Positions 35,826 through 44,030 of a stretch of 64,000 bases of DNA are shown piece by piece. A program made the position numbers and the translations under genes. The stretch's first letter is position 1, and each line of letters opens with the position of its first letter. Under the pieces are notes generated by a model, which was not told the DNA's origin, ran no database searches, and was given only the letters and a program-made list of their open reading frames with translations. The DNA comes from Arthrobacter agilis. GTDB taxonomy: Bacteria; Actinomycetota; Actinomycetes; Actinomycetales; Micrococcaceae. The DNA lies in the NCBI RefSeq assembly GCF_030816075.1, contig NZ_JAUSXO010000001.1, positions 1,674,001 through 1,738,000 of the forward strand, written 5' to 3'.

Positions 35826-36284
35826 ATGAACGCTGAGCCCACACCTACGAGGATCCTTCCAGCACATGAATGCTGGGCGCTCCTGCGTGCGACGTCCGTC
35901 GGGCGTCTTGCCCTCTGCAAGGACGGGCGGCCCGAGATCTTCCCCATCAACTTCACCGTCGATCACGGGACAGTCGTCTACAGGACATCCGAAGGCACAA
36001 AATCCCTTGCCGCCGAACACGCCCCTGCCGCGCTCGAAGCGGATGGCTCGTACACAGACGATGGCACAGGCCAGGAGGTGGTGTGGAGTGTTGTCGTGAA
36101 AGGAGACGCAGCGACTATCGCGGTGACCTCCGAGCTTCTGGCCACAGTGCAACTGCCCCTTCATCCGTGGGAAAGCGGTCGTAAAGACCGGTTCATGCGC
36201 CTGGTTCCCGGGTCCATCAGCGGACGGGCCTTCCCCCGCAGTGGCTCGAACAACCCCGTCAACCAGGAAGCGTCAGCCACGTAG
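35826..36284 (+). CDS. Pyridoxamine 5'-phosphate oxidase family protein
   Basis: This 152-residue split-barrel flavin-binding protein of the PNPOx-like type shows CWALLRATSVGRLALCKDGRPEIFPINFTVDHG at about 18-50, VYRTSEGTKS at about 51-60, and WSVVVKGDA at about 87-95. These single-domain proteins bind FMN or F420 and are typical members of actinobacterial DosR regulons. Exact activity unknown. It has a paralogue at 36739-37242. It is transcribed divergently from the DosS-like kinase with a DosR-like box between them. Confidence 0.88.
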   Translation: MNAEPTPTRILPAHECWALLRATSVGRLALCKDGRPEIFPINFTVDHGTVVYRTSEGTKSLAAEHAPAALEADGSYTDDGTGQEVVWSVVVKGDAATIAVTSELLATVQLPLHPWESGRKDRFMRLVPGSISGRAFPRSGSNNPVNQEASAT

Positions 36285-36738
36285 CCTTCGGTCATCCATC
36301 CCGGCGAGGAACCATCCACTGACGAGCACCTGACATCCTGCAAAGGCGCATTGCAGCAACAAACCAGACCCCGCCCACACAGCCCCTGCAGCATCCGTCC
36401 TGTCCTCCGTCGGGTCAGAGCAGCGGCTGTGGCCCCTCGATGATTCCGGCAAGCGCGCTGAGGGTACAAGTCACTGCGACCTCATTCCGGCGACACCCGA
36501 ACTGATGACCGTCCCCGCACAGTGCACGCCCGCCACCAGCAGCAAATAAAAGTGCCTTATCAGGGCCTTTGGGCCCTGATAAGGCACTTCCTCGTTCCGT
36601 AGCCTGAAAATCAGGAGATCACCAGGCGTTGACGCCAGTCCATGACGAGCTGCGACGCCTGCTCCCGCCCAAGCTGTCGCGGGCACTTTTGGTGTGCTGG
36701 TGATCGGTCTCCGTATCAAACGGGAAGAAGACAACACC
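36285..36738. other. Intergenic region containing a 40-bp palindrome
   Basis: About 450 bases between the two oxidase-fold genes. No supported gene. The main structure is the inverted repeat at 36550-36589. Confidence 0.5.
36550..36589. promoter_or_regulatory. 40-bp palindrome centred on a DosR-like box
   Basis: Two perfect 18-base arms (36550-36567 and 36572-36589) are separated by TTTG. The centre is GGGCCTTTGGGCCC (36563-36576), the best DosR-like match of the window in symmetry. It lies 150 bases upstream of the oxidase gene at 36739 and 265 bases after the previous stop. It could be an extended operator or a strong hairpin. There is no T tract on either side, which argues against a standard terminator. 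Confidence 0.6.
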
Positions 36739-37242
36739 ATGACAACCACCTCCTCCGCCACTCCTGACCCATCGACGTCCAGGACGAGACACAACTCTCC
36801 GATAGAGCACCAGGACGCCTACGGGGAGTCCGAGGGCGGGCTGAACGCTGCGAAAGCACTCACCAGTGCCCAGTGTTGGGCTTTGGCAGCGACGCAATCC
36901 GCGGGCCGGCTCGGCTTCTTCCGTGACGGGGTGCTGGACATTGTGCCGGTGAGCTACTTCATGATGGCCGACCATGTGTACTTCCGCACCTCCACCGAGG
37001 GCACCAACGCCGCCAGCTACCTCGAGCACGCAGCGTTTCAGATCGACCGCATCGACACAGAGGCCCGCAGCGGATGGTCGGTGCTGCTCAACGGTTCTGC
37101 CACCCGCGTGGCAGACCCGAGCCTAGTGAGGCCCCTGTGGGCTGAAGCAGTCGACCAGCCCTGGGCGGCGGGCCAACGGGACCAGTTCTTCAACCTGGCA
37201 CGCTCCATGGCGCGCGGCCGTCTCATGGGAGCCACGCACTGA
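36739..37242 (+). CDS. Pyridoxamine 5'-phosphate oxidase family protein (second copy)
   Basis: This 167-residue split-barrel protein is a paralogue of the one at 35826. A 45-residue polar N-terminal extension precedes the fold: AQCWALAATQSAGRLGFFRDGVLDIVPVSYFMMADHVYFRTSTEG at about 44-88, then WSVLLNGSATRV, ending in the basic RSMARGRLMGATH. It probably binds a flavin. The ATG at 36739 follows GGGAAGAAG. Its stop overlaps the start of the next gene (TGATG), giving a coupled pair. Confidence 0.87.
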   Translation: MTTTSSATPDPSTSRTRHNSPIEHQDAYGESEGGLNAAKALTSAQCWALAATQSAGRLGFFRDGVLDIVPVSYFMMADHVYFRTSTEGTNAASYLEHAAFQIDRIDTEARSGWSVLLNGSATRVADPSLVRPLWAEAVDQPWAAGQRDQFFNLARSMARGRLMGATH

Positions 37243-37571
37243 TGCCCACCAGTCAGAAGGACGCCGAGCAGAGGCCCATCGATCTACTCACGGCTCACCG
37301 CGTGGCCGTCCCACCGTCACAGGCACTACATTCCGCGGCGATGAGAAGATATGCGTCCCGGAAGGCCAGCGCGGCCGACACAACCCCTGTCTGCCTGAGC
37401 TGCGGGACTGACGAGAACTTGATCTACCCGGAGTACAGCCTGCAACACACGCTTCCGAACGGCCACGTCGAACCGGCGTGGGCGCGATACTGCTGCACGC
37501 GCTGCGGCGCAGGACGACAACATGCGGTCCCTGTGTCCTGGCGACCGCCGGGCTGGTTCTGGTGCACCTGA
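37242..37571 (+). CDS. Small zinc-ribbon-like hypothetical protein
   Basis: This 109-residue protein has two cysteine pairs, CLSC (about 51-54) and, after YPEYSLQHTLPNGHVEPAWARY, CCTRC (about 84-88). It resembles a zinc ribbon, with a Trp-rich end (PVSWRPPGWFWCT). The ATG overlaps the previous stop by one base, so translation is coupled to the oxidase-fold protein. Function unknown; the zinc site is inferred from spacing. Confidence 0.6.
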   Translation: MPTSQKDAEQRPIDLLTAHRVAVPPSQALHSAAMRRYASRKASAADTTPVCLSCGTDENLIYPEYSLQHTLPNGHVEPAWARYCCTRCGAGRQHAVPVSWRPPGWFWCT

Positions 37572-37627
37572 ACCTCCACCGTGAAATGCGCCATGCCGTA
37601 CCTGGGCCAAGGAAAGAAGTCACCCCA

Positions 37628-37885
37628 ATGCATCTTGAAGTCACTCGAAGCGGCGGATTCACCAGCCTGACCCGGCAGTGGTCGACTGACATCCCTGATT
37701 CGGATTGCACTCCGCTCCTTACCGCGCTCGAGCAAGCCGACGAAAGCTGCCGGAAGTACCCCGACGAACGCATGTACGAAATACATCTCGGGGACACCTC
37801 GGCCACTGTCCCTGAACGCCACACACTGCACGGTGCGTTGGCAACGCTCATCGAGCGGGCGCAACACGGCAACCATGACCACTGA
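37628..37885 (+). CDS. Emfourin-like protealysin inhibitor family protein
   Basis: This 85-residue protein reads MHLEVTRSGGFTSLTRQWSTDIPDSD at the start and LLTALEQADESC, YEIHLGDTSATVPERHTLHGALATLIERA later. It matches the emfourin family, proteinaceous inhibitors normally encoded next to an M4 metallopeptidase (protealysin/emfourin pair). No M4 protease gene is visible in the window. It follows the zinc-ribbon gene by 56 bases and may share the message. The ATG at 37628 follows GGAAAGAAG. Confidence 0.75.
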   Translation: MHLEVTRSGGFTSLTRQWSTDIPDSDCTPLLTALEQADESCRKYPDERMYEIHLGDTSATVPERHTLHGALATLIERAQHGNHDH

Positions 37886-37935
37886 CCAGAGCGTGCCCGG
37901 CCGCAGTCGTCACCTGCAGCACGAGAGGGCCAGCG

Positions 37936-37951
37936 GCCCTACCAGTAGGGC
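37936..37951. repeat. 7-bp inverted repeat
   Basis: GCCCTAC (37936-37942) and GTAGGGC (37945-37951) are separated by CA. They lie about 50 bases after the emfourin gene. Too tight a loop for a normal terminator; possibly a small operator. Confidence 0.35.
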
Positions 37952-38085
37952 GCCTTTCGAGAGGACCAGCGCGGACTCGCTCATTGAATCACCGCCCATG
38001 CGAGAGGAGTACCCGCCCTTCAACCTCGACCAGAGACCGGATGAGCCGGAAGACACTCTTCACCGGCCGAGCCGCACCCCAACAC

Positions 38086-38181
38086 ATCTCCTACGCGGCC
38101 CTAGGGACTACCCTCACCCAGCTGTTCCCCGTGCGGCCGCGCTACTCCGGAATCGCCCTTTCAGCCAATATCGCCGGCGTC
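38086..38181 (+). pseudogene. 32-codon fragment of an MHS/MFS transporter
   Basis: The translated stretch starts ISYAALGTTLTQLFPVR and ends YSGIALSANIAGV. It is identical, apart from one residue, to residues 376-407 of the complete transporter at 45311-46720. At the DNA level the two differ at many third positions, so this is not a recent exact copy. No transporter sequence continues on either side. Confidence 0.8.
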
Positions 38182-38357
38182 GAAGGTCGGCTATCTGTGG
38201 TTGAGAAGAAAGGTCTGGAGCGGACCGGTTAAGCGCAGGTGCGTTTGAGCTCGTCTGTACAGTGAGGGTGTCGTCTAGTAGCAGGCGGCTCTATAGCTTC
38301 AGCGCTTTCACCATCGTGGTGAAGGGATCAACGCGGAGCGTGAAGGCGGGCTCTTTG

Positions 38358-39110
38358 ATGTCCACCCCACAACCCGGCGATACAGACGCTGATGCACGTG
38401 CTTTCGCAGATGAAATGCAGAACCTCGTCCTGGACAGCGGTGACAGGGGCCAGTTGCTGACCCTGCTGGCCCAGCGTGCCGCCTCGAAGTTCAGCACCTC
38501 GAGGACGACCATTCTGTGCGGGGTGACGCTGCTGCGACCACGAACGAAAATGACCATTGCCAGCAGCAGCGCTCGTGCGCAGCGCATCGATGAGGTGCAG
38601 TACCGCTTCAACGACGGACCCTGTGTTCGCGCGGCCCGGAGCGGCCAAGTGCAGTACGTGACCGATTTTCGTTCCGACACCCGCTTCGGTGAGTACACCA
38701 ACGTCGTCAGGAACTACGGCATCCTGTCCGCTCTTGGCACCCCGATTCCCCTGGACGGTGGGGTTCGAGCAGCCTTAGACCTGTATGCCGAACACCCCGA
38801 TGCTTTCAACGAGGAGGCACAAGCTGAAGCGCTGCAGATAGCGCAGGGTGCCTCGAGAGCCTTACGTCTGGCGGTTCGTCTCGCGCAGGTCACCGACACC
38901 AATCACCAGCTGATGAGCACCCTGGAATCACGGACAGCGATTCTCCTCGCCGCGGGCATCATCATGGGGCAGAACCAATGCAGCCACGATGAGGCGATGC
39001 GTATCCTCCTCGCCGCATCCAGCGGGCAAAACGTCAAAGTCCACGACATTTCAGCGCAAGTCCTGGCCTCCATCGGCCAGAAGGTCCCCACCACCCATTT
39101 CATCCTGTAA
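38358..39110 (+). CDS. GAF and ANTAR domain-containing regulator
   Basis: This 250-residue protein has an N-terminal GAF domain (about 30-170; VQYRFNDGPCVRAARSGQVQYVTDFRSDTRF, then GTPIPLDGGVRAALDLYA). A C-terminal ANTAR domain follows (about 185-245; LESRTAILLAAGIIMGQNQCSHDEAMRILLAASSGQNVKVHDISAQVL). ANTAR domains bind two-hexaloop RNA motifs and prevent premature termination, so this is probably a ligand- or redox-controlled antiterminator. The ATG at 38358 follows GAAGGCGGG. No partner kinase is adjacent. Confidence 0.9.
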   Translation: MSTPQPGDTDADARAFADEMQNLVLDSGDRGQLLTLLAQRAASKFSTSRTTILCGVTLLRPRTKMTIASSSARAQRIDEVQYRFNDGPCVRAARSGQVQYVTDFRSDTRFGEYTNVVRNYGILSALGTPIPLDGGVRAALDLYAEHPDAFNEEAQAEALQIAQGASRALRLAVRLAQVTDTNHQLMSTLESRTAILLAAGIIMGQNQCSHDEAMRILLAASSGQNVKVHDISAQVLASIGQKVPTTHFIL

Positions 39111-39705
39111 GAACCCCGAAGGACCGCTTTCCCTCTGACGGTGTACTAGCGTACACCCCAGTATCGGCGCCGGTGGCCGCATACGGACTGCCGGATCTTC
39201 GTGGCCAAGGTTGCCCCGACAAGACCCCGAAAGCCAGGTTGCGGTGCGCGGACTCCTGAACAGCGCGTGTCGAGGCCGTGATGTTGACTTCGCCCCTGGG
39301 GCGGAGCGGACGCTGAACCTGAGAGCGGACGCAGTCCGCGCCGGAGGAGGTCAATGAGGCAACCGAAGTGGCTTTCAGCTGGTCGGTGCTCAAAGCGATC
39401 GCCGCCCTCACCCAGGGCATTGCGGCTGCACGCACAGAACGGACTGCTCCTGCCGGCGAAGGTGGACTCGCAAACGGGCTACCGAGCGTGCGAGCCTGAC
39501 CAGTTGCGCGCCCAACGATCGATCTGGCTGCACCGACGGACCGGGGTGCCGATGCACTCAGCAGCGGAACCGGTCAATACGCCCCGCGAACAACGGAACC
39601 CTACGTTATGTCGTGGAGGTCCCAGCCTGTCGCCAATCCGACTACCACCGCACCATCCTCGAGCTCCTCTTCCACACCAACACCGATAGATGGGATTGCT
39701 ACATC
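39111..39705. other. Degenerate region with a MerR-type HTH remnant
   Basis: About 595 bases between the ANTAR gene and the GyrI-like gene. The only recognisable coding trace is the MerR remnant at 39417-39554. The first 250 bases hold short frames only. Confidence 0.5.
39417..39554 (+). pseudogene. Remnant of a MerR-family DNA-binding domain
   Basis: The frame reads ALRLHAQNGLLLPAKVDSQ followed by TGYRACEPDQLRAQRSIWL and HRRTGVPM. This matches the MerR winged-helix core ALRLYdxxGLLxPAxVDxxTGYRxYxPxQL with the second Tyr lost. The first recognition-helix residues are missing and the frame does not join the GyrI-like domain 150 bases downstream, which lies in another frame. Confidence 0.6.
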
Positions 39706-40194
39706 ATGTTCCCTGTCACCACACGCGAAATACCAGCCCAAACGCTGCTTACCGAGCAGGCCTACGTCGATGCCCCGAATCGCAGCGACTGGATTGTGCA
39801 AACAGGTATTCGGCAGCAAGCTGCTGCGGCAGGACTTGGGGGGCAAGTGGATGCTTCCATCGTGATGTACCACGGTGATGTCTCCAAGGACAGTGACGGG
39901 CCCGTGGAGTCGGCGCTCCCAATCGACATCGAGCGAGCGAAAGACACAACCCTGCGCACCAGAGTGGAACCGGCGCACCTCGAGGCTTTCGTCACGATCA
40001 CCCGCGCCCACATCCGGTATCCAGATATTCTCTCCGCCTACGATTCCATCAGAATTTGGATCGATGAAAATGACGTCGAGCAAGCAGGTTCGCCTAGGGA
40101 GTACTACTTTGCCGATCCCTCCACCGGGCCAGATGAGGAACCGGTCGCGCACGTTGCCTTCCCCATCCGTCAGCCGGCATCGCCCCATACCTAA
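39706..40194 (+). CDS. GyrI-like small-molecule-binding protein
   Basis: This 162-residue protein matches the GyrI/AraC effector-binding fold: VTTREIPAQTLLTEQAYVDAPN at the start, an internal VEPAHLEAFVTITRAHIRYPDILSAYDSIRIWI, and a terminal EPVAHVAFPIR. It binds small hydrophobic ligands by family analogy. With the MerR HTH remnant just upstream, it is probably the surviving effector domain of a broken MerR regulator. The ATG at 39706 opens the domain cleanly, but translation may not occur if the ancestral start was upstream. Confidence 0.7.
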   Translation: MFPVTTREIPAQTLLTEQAYVDAPNRSDWIVQTGIRQQAAAAGLGGQVDASIVMYHGDVSKDSDGPVESALPIDIERAKDTTLRTRVEPAHLEAFVTITRAHIRYPDILSAYDSIRIWIDENDVEQAGSPREYYFADPSTGPDEEPVAHVAFPIRQPASPHT

Positions 40195-40491
40195 GAGCTG
40201 CATCGAGCCCCATCACGACGAAGTAGACGGAACATCCCGCTCTTGGCGCTTCGCTCTGGTCGGATCGACGGGGTAGATGACGACCGCGGCAATGGTGTCT
40301 TGAAGCGTCTCCGGCCTCGTGATCTATTGCTCTGTTGCTTGCGAATGCTAAGTAGGCGACGGCTGATAAGGAGAGACGCTTGGTTGATAAAGCTAGCCTC
40401 GTCAACATGGGTTGACATAGATGAATTATCCGCCCAGCTGCTGGGATAGCAGGGGCGGTCGTGGCGACCCTCGCGGCAGCAGCGGAAGCGG

Positions 40492-42006
40492 TCAACTCCG
40501 TGGGTTGATACCTAATTTGGTGAGGCGTCGGTAGATGGTGGCTCGGCTGATGCCTAGTTCCGCTGCGGCTTCGGCAACGGATGTGCCGGGGCGTGAGAGA
40601 AGTCGTGCTATTTCGTCTCGTTCGAAGGTCTCTATCCGGGTCAGTCTCCTCGCGGTGGGTCCGATCAACCCGGGAGGGAGGTGGTGCGTGTCGATGATAT
40701 CGGTGACGAGTGCGGCCGCGTGGATTGCGTGGACGAGTTCGTCGGTATTTCCTGGCCAGTCGTAGTTGGCAAGCGCTCGTTCGGCTGCTGGGGTGAAGTC
40801 GAGGTCGCGCAGCCTTGTCTGGCGGGCCGCGTACCTGGCGAGGGGCATGATGTCCGCGGGCCGCTCTCTCAGTGCTGGGACGGGGATGACGCGCGCGACT
40901 GCACGCGTCAGTTCCGCTGGGACATGGTCGAGGTTCTCCGCTGTGAAAGCCCAGTGAAGGAGCGGGACCGTTGTTGAAGTGTCGGGCGACGAGTGGGTCG
41001 TGGCGCCGGGGAGGTTCCGTACCTGACCTGCAATATTCTGTGCGGCCCATGCTGGAAGGAAATCAGCATTCTCGATGATGATCGCGGTGTCCGGCTTGCA
41101 GAGTTCGGGAGTCCAGAGCGCCAGCCATTCTTCGACCATGTCAGGTGCGGGTACGGACGCGCAGAGGATTCGGCTGGCGGGGTGTGCCTGACGGAGCGCC
41201 TGACCCAAGAGTGTGGCCCGTCCACTTCCAGGTTCTCCGACCGCGGCAACGACGTCTCCTATGGCTAGGGCCTCAGTTGCTTTCTGCAAGGCTGAGGTCC
41301 AGGGGGCAGACATGGCGCGCATCGTGCCTGCTGCCGGCTCAAGCCTCGGACGTTGGACCCGAAACACTCCTCCTTGGGGCTTGGCGGGCTGAACCCGTCC
41401 CCTTGATCGGCTGGACATGAGGGTGGAGGTGTTCGTCGCTGCGGACTGGGCGAGGGCGAGCAGTAGGCCGGGTGAGGTTTTGGACCAGGTGGTGATGTTG
41501 ACGCTTCCTTCGATGCTCCCTGTGACCGGGTCCAGCACGGGCACTGCTGCGCAGGTGTAGGTCCGCAGGCTCGCGCTGTAGTGCTCTTCGGCTCGCACAA
41601 GGGTGGGTACCTTGTCGGCCAACGCAAGTCCGAGTCCATTGGTTCCGGCCTGGCGCTCGGAGAACGCGAAGCCCGGCGCCAGGTAGACGCGATCCAATGC
41701 GCGCAGGAGGGACGAGTCTCCGCTGAATCTGTTCAGCACAAGCCCGTCTGCGTCGGTGAGCATGAGACTGAGCGGCTCGTTCACCAGCGACTCGTGAAGG
41801 CCTGCGAGTACTTCCTGTCCGCACTGGTAGAACAGCGAATCGTCGGGGATGTCACCGGCCCAGGTGGGATCAACGGATTCTGCGGACACGCCGTACTCCT
41901 GGCTTCTCTGCCAGGACGCCAGGAGCCGCCGAGCCCCGACGGATACTCCGTCCTTTCCGGCACTCTCGCGCGACGGAACGGGAGAGGGGATGTGGTTCGG
42001 CTTCAT
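40492..42006 (-). CDS. AcoR/MimR-type GAF-Fis transcriptional activator
   Basis: This 504-residue regulator has an N-terminal GAF-type sensor domain (about 25-195; NEPLSLMLTDADGLVLNR, ERQAGTNGLGLAL). A degenerate AAA+ domain follows (about 235-430; VVAAVGEPGSGRATLLGQAL as Walker A, ALRERPADIMPLA). The C-terminal Fis-type HTH lies at about 460-504 (TSVAEAAAELGISRATIYRRLTKLGI). The sigma-54 GAFTGA loop is not visible, as in actinobacterial relatives. Family members activate acetoin or propane/phenol monooxygenase operons. It is divergent from the amidohydrolase operon, with a palindrome at 42072-42088 between. Confidence 0.88.
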   Translation of the reverse strand: MKPNHIPSPVPSRESAGKDGVSVGARRLLASWQRSQEYGVSAESVDPTWAGDIPDDSLFYQCGQEVLAGLHESLVNEPLSLMLTDADGLVLNRFSGDSSLLRALDRVYLAPGFAFSERQAGTNGLGLALADKVPTLVRAEEHYSASLRTYTCAAVPVLDPVTGSIEGSVNITTWSKTSPGLLLALAQSAATNTSTLMSSRSRGRVQPAKPQGGVFRVQRPRLEPAAGTMRAMSAPWTSALQKATEALAIGDVVAAVGEPGSGRATLLGQALRQAHPASRILCASVPAPDMVEEWLALWTPELCKPDTAIIIENADFLPAWAAQNIAGQVRNLPGATTHSSPDTSTTVPLLHWAFTAENLDHVPAELTRAVARVIPVPALRERPADIMPLARYAARQTRLRDLDFTPAAERALANYDWPGNTDELVHAIHAAALVTDIIDTHHLPPGLIGPTARRLTRIETFERDEIARLLSRPGTSVAEAAAELGISRATIYRRLTKLGINPRS

Positions 42007-42071
42007 CGCCGTCCTCCTTGAACTTTGTCCCTCGAGACTAGCGGGGCTGCCGTTCGTCGGTCAGCACCGTC

Positions 42072-42088
42072 CGTCTCAAATTGAGACG
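42072..42088. promoter_or_regulatory. 17-bp palindromic operator between activator and amidohydrolase operon
   Basis: CGTCTCAA (42072-42079) and TTGAGACG (42081-42088) are perfect inverted arms around one A. It is 65 bases from the activator start and 83 bases from the operon start, so it is the likely binding site of the Fis-type activator. Inference. Confidence 0.65.
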
Positions 42089-42171
42089 CCGATCACACTT
42101 TGCGTTCTTGGAAAGCTCGTAGCGTCTCTCCCATCGCAACTACGGCAGTTGCGAGGAGATGGAGATATGGC

Positions 42172-43215
42172 ATGTACACCAAAGACGGCGAGAACTACTT
42201 CATCGTCGACGCCCACATCGCTCTGTGGGACGCCCGTCCGGAGAACCAACTCAACATCCACGGCAAGCAGTTCATCGACTGCTTCTACGATTATCACCGC
42301 AACCTCTCCCCCGCTGACCAACTGTGGACCTACGAGGAATACCTGTACCAGGGCGGCAAGCGCCTGATGAAGGACATCTTCGAGGACGGCTACGTCGATC
42401 ACGCGATCTTCCAGCCCGCCTACCTCGGCGAGTTCTACAAGACCGGGTTCGGACAGACCGAGGAAGCCTATGCCCTCGCCGCGGCCAACCCGACCCAGCT
42501 CAGCTACAACCATTGCTTCGACCCGCGCAACGGCGAGGCCGGCCTGGACCAATTGCGGGCTGACCACGAGCGGATGAACTTCAAGGGCGTGAAGCTCTAC
42601 ACCGCGGAATGGAACGGAGACTCGCGCGGCTACAAGCTGTCCGATCCTTGGACCTACCGCTACTTCGAGGAGTGCCGCAAGCTCGGCGTGAAGAACATCC
42701 ACGTCCACAAGGGCCCCACGATCCGCCCCTTGGACCGGGATGCCTTCGACGTCTCCGACGTCGATCACGCCGCCACCGACTTCACCGACCTGAACTTCGT
42801 CGTCGAGCACGTCGGACTGCCCCGTCTGGAAGACTTCTGCTGGATCGCCACCCAGGAGCCGAACGTGCACGGTGGCCTTGCCGTCGCCATGCCCTTCATG
42901 CACACCCGCCCCCGCTACTTCGCGCAGATCATCGGCGAGCTCATCTACTGGATCGGCGAGGACCGCATCCAGTTCTCCAGCGACTACGCCCTATGGACGC
43001 CACGGTGGCTCATCGAAGCGTTCGTCGACTTCCAGATCCCCGAGGACATGACTGAGTACGCCCCGCTGACCATCGACCAGAAGAAGAAGATCCTCGGGCT
43101 GAATGCCGCAAAAATGTACGACATCCCGGTGCCTGCGGCCCTGCAGCTCCCCGACGCCGGGGAGCCCACGACGGGTCCGCGCCAGCCCGAGCGGGCAGAT
43201 CTGGCGGGCGTGTGA
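42172..43215 (+). CDS. Amidohydrolase family protein of the diiron-monooxygenase cluster type
   Basis: This 347-residue metal-dependent hydrolase of the amidohydrolase_2 (TIM barrel) type shows FIVDAHIALWD at about 9-19, the VKNIHVHKGPT metal/His stretch at about 177-187, FVVEHVGLPRLEDF at about 210-223, and the Asp-containing FSSDYALWTP at about 269-278. Proteins of this type are conserved in propane and phenol soluble diiron monooxygenase operons, where they probably assist enzyme maturation or metabolism; the reaction is unknown. First gene of the operon, coupled to the next by TGATG. The ATG at 42172 has GGAGATATGG upstream. Confidence 0.88.
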   Translation: MYTKDGENYFIVDAHIALWDARPENQLNIHGKQFIDCFYDYHRNLSPADQLWTYEEYLYQGGKRLMKDIFEDGYVDHAIFQPAYLGEFYKTGFGQTEEAYALAAANPTQLSYNHCFDPRNGEAGLDQLRADHERMNFKGVKLYTAEWNGDSRGYKLSDPWTYRYFEECRKLGVKNIHVHKGPTIRPLDRDAFDVSDVDHAATDFTDLNFVVEHVGLPRLEDFCWIATQEPNVHGGLAVAMPFMHTRPRYFAQIIGELIYWIGEDRIQFSSDYALWTPRWLIEAFVDFQIPEDMTEYAPLTIDQKKKILGLNAAKMYDIPVPAALQLPDAGEPTTGPRQPERADLAGV

Positions 43216-44030
43216 TGACAGACATTCAGACCCGGCCGTCCCCTCGCGCGACCCTGCTCGAGACCGACGACATCCGACGCGCCCTCAGTGCCGTGCAGGA
43301 TCCCGAACTCGACGAACCCATCACTGACCTTGGGTTCGTGCGATCCATCGACGTCATGCACGGTGTCGGAGGATTGACCATCAGCGTGCACCTGCGTCTT
43401 CCGACGTCGTTCTGCTCACCCAATTTCGCCTACCTCATGGCGTCCGACAGCAAGGACGCCATCGCGGCATTGGAAGGAGTCGACAGGGTGGTCGTCGAGT
43501 TGGACGACCACCACGACTCCGACCTGATCAATGCCGGGCTCGCCGCGGACGCCGGGTACCGGGGAACCTTCCGCCACGAGGCGGAGGAAGGCCTTGACGA
43601 GCTGCGCTGGACGTTCCGAAAGAAAGCGCACACTGCCGCAATGGAACGGTGCCTTACGGAATTGCTTCGCGCCAACCGGAACCTTCCCGAATCAGACATC
43701 GGCCGGATCCCGCTGGCGGACATCCCGGCCGGTCGCACCAAGACAGCTCTTCTCCGCCGACGGGAAGCACTCGGGCTGCCCACGCATCCGGACGCAATCG
43801 TCCTGGTCGATCATGAAGGCCGCACGTACGCGCTGGAGGCTGTGCCCATGGCACTGAGACGAGCCCGGTCGACCCGCATCTCCATCGACGGAAACGCCCA
43901 CTTCTGCAGGGGGCTGCTCCGTACCCGCTACGCAGGATCCGAAGCCGACCAGAGCGCCCGTCCGGAAGGCGCAGAACCCAGCACCCAACACACCCTGCTT
44001 CCAGTCACAATCAAGGAGATCCACCAGTGA
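43215..44030 (+). CDS. DUF59 (MIP18-type) iron-sulfur assembly protein
   Basis: This 271-residue protein has an N-terminal DUF59 domain (about 18-115) with DIRRALSAVQDPELDEPITDLGFVRSI and LPTSFCSPNFAYLMASD. A conserved extension follows, unique to the monooxygenase-cluster version: GTFRHEAEEGLDELRWTFRKKAHTAAMERCLTELL and a C-terminal FCRGLLRTRY. It is thought to help iron or Fe-S centre assembly. The ATG overlaps the previous stop and its stop overlaps the next start (GTGA), so it sits in a tightly coupled operon. Confidence 0.87.
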   Translation: MTDIQTRPSPRATLLETDDIRRALSAVQDPELDEPITDLGFVRSIDVMHGVGGLTISVHLRLPTSFCSPNFAYLMASDSKDAIAALEGVDRVVVELDDHHDSDLINAGLAADAGYRGTFRHEAEEGLDELRWTFRKKAHTAAMERCLTELLRANRNLPESDIGRIPLADIPAGRTKTALLRRREALGLPTHPDAIVLVDHEGRTYALEAVPMALRRARSTRISIDGNAHFCRGLLRTRYAGSEADQSARPEGAEPSTQHTLLPVTIKEIHQ

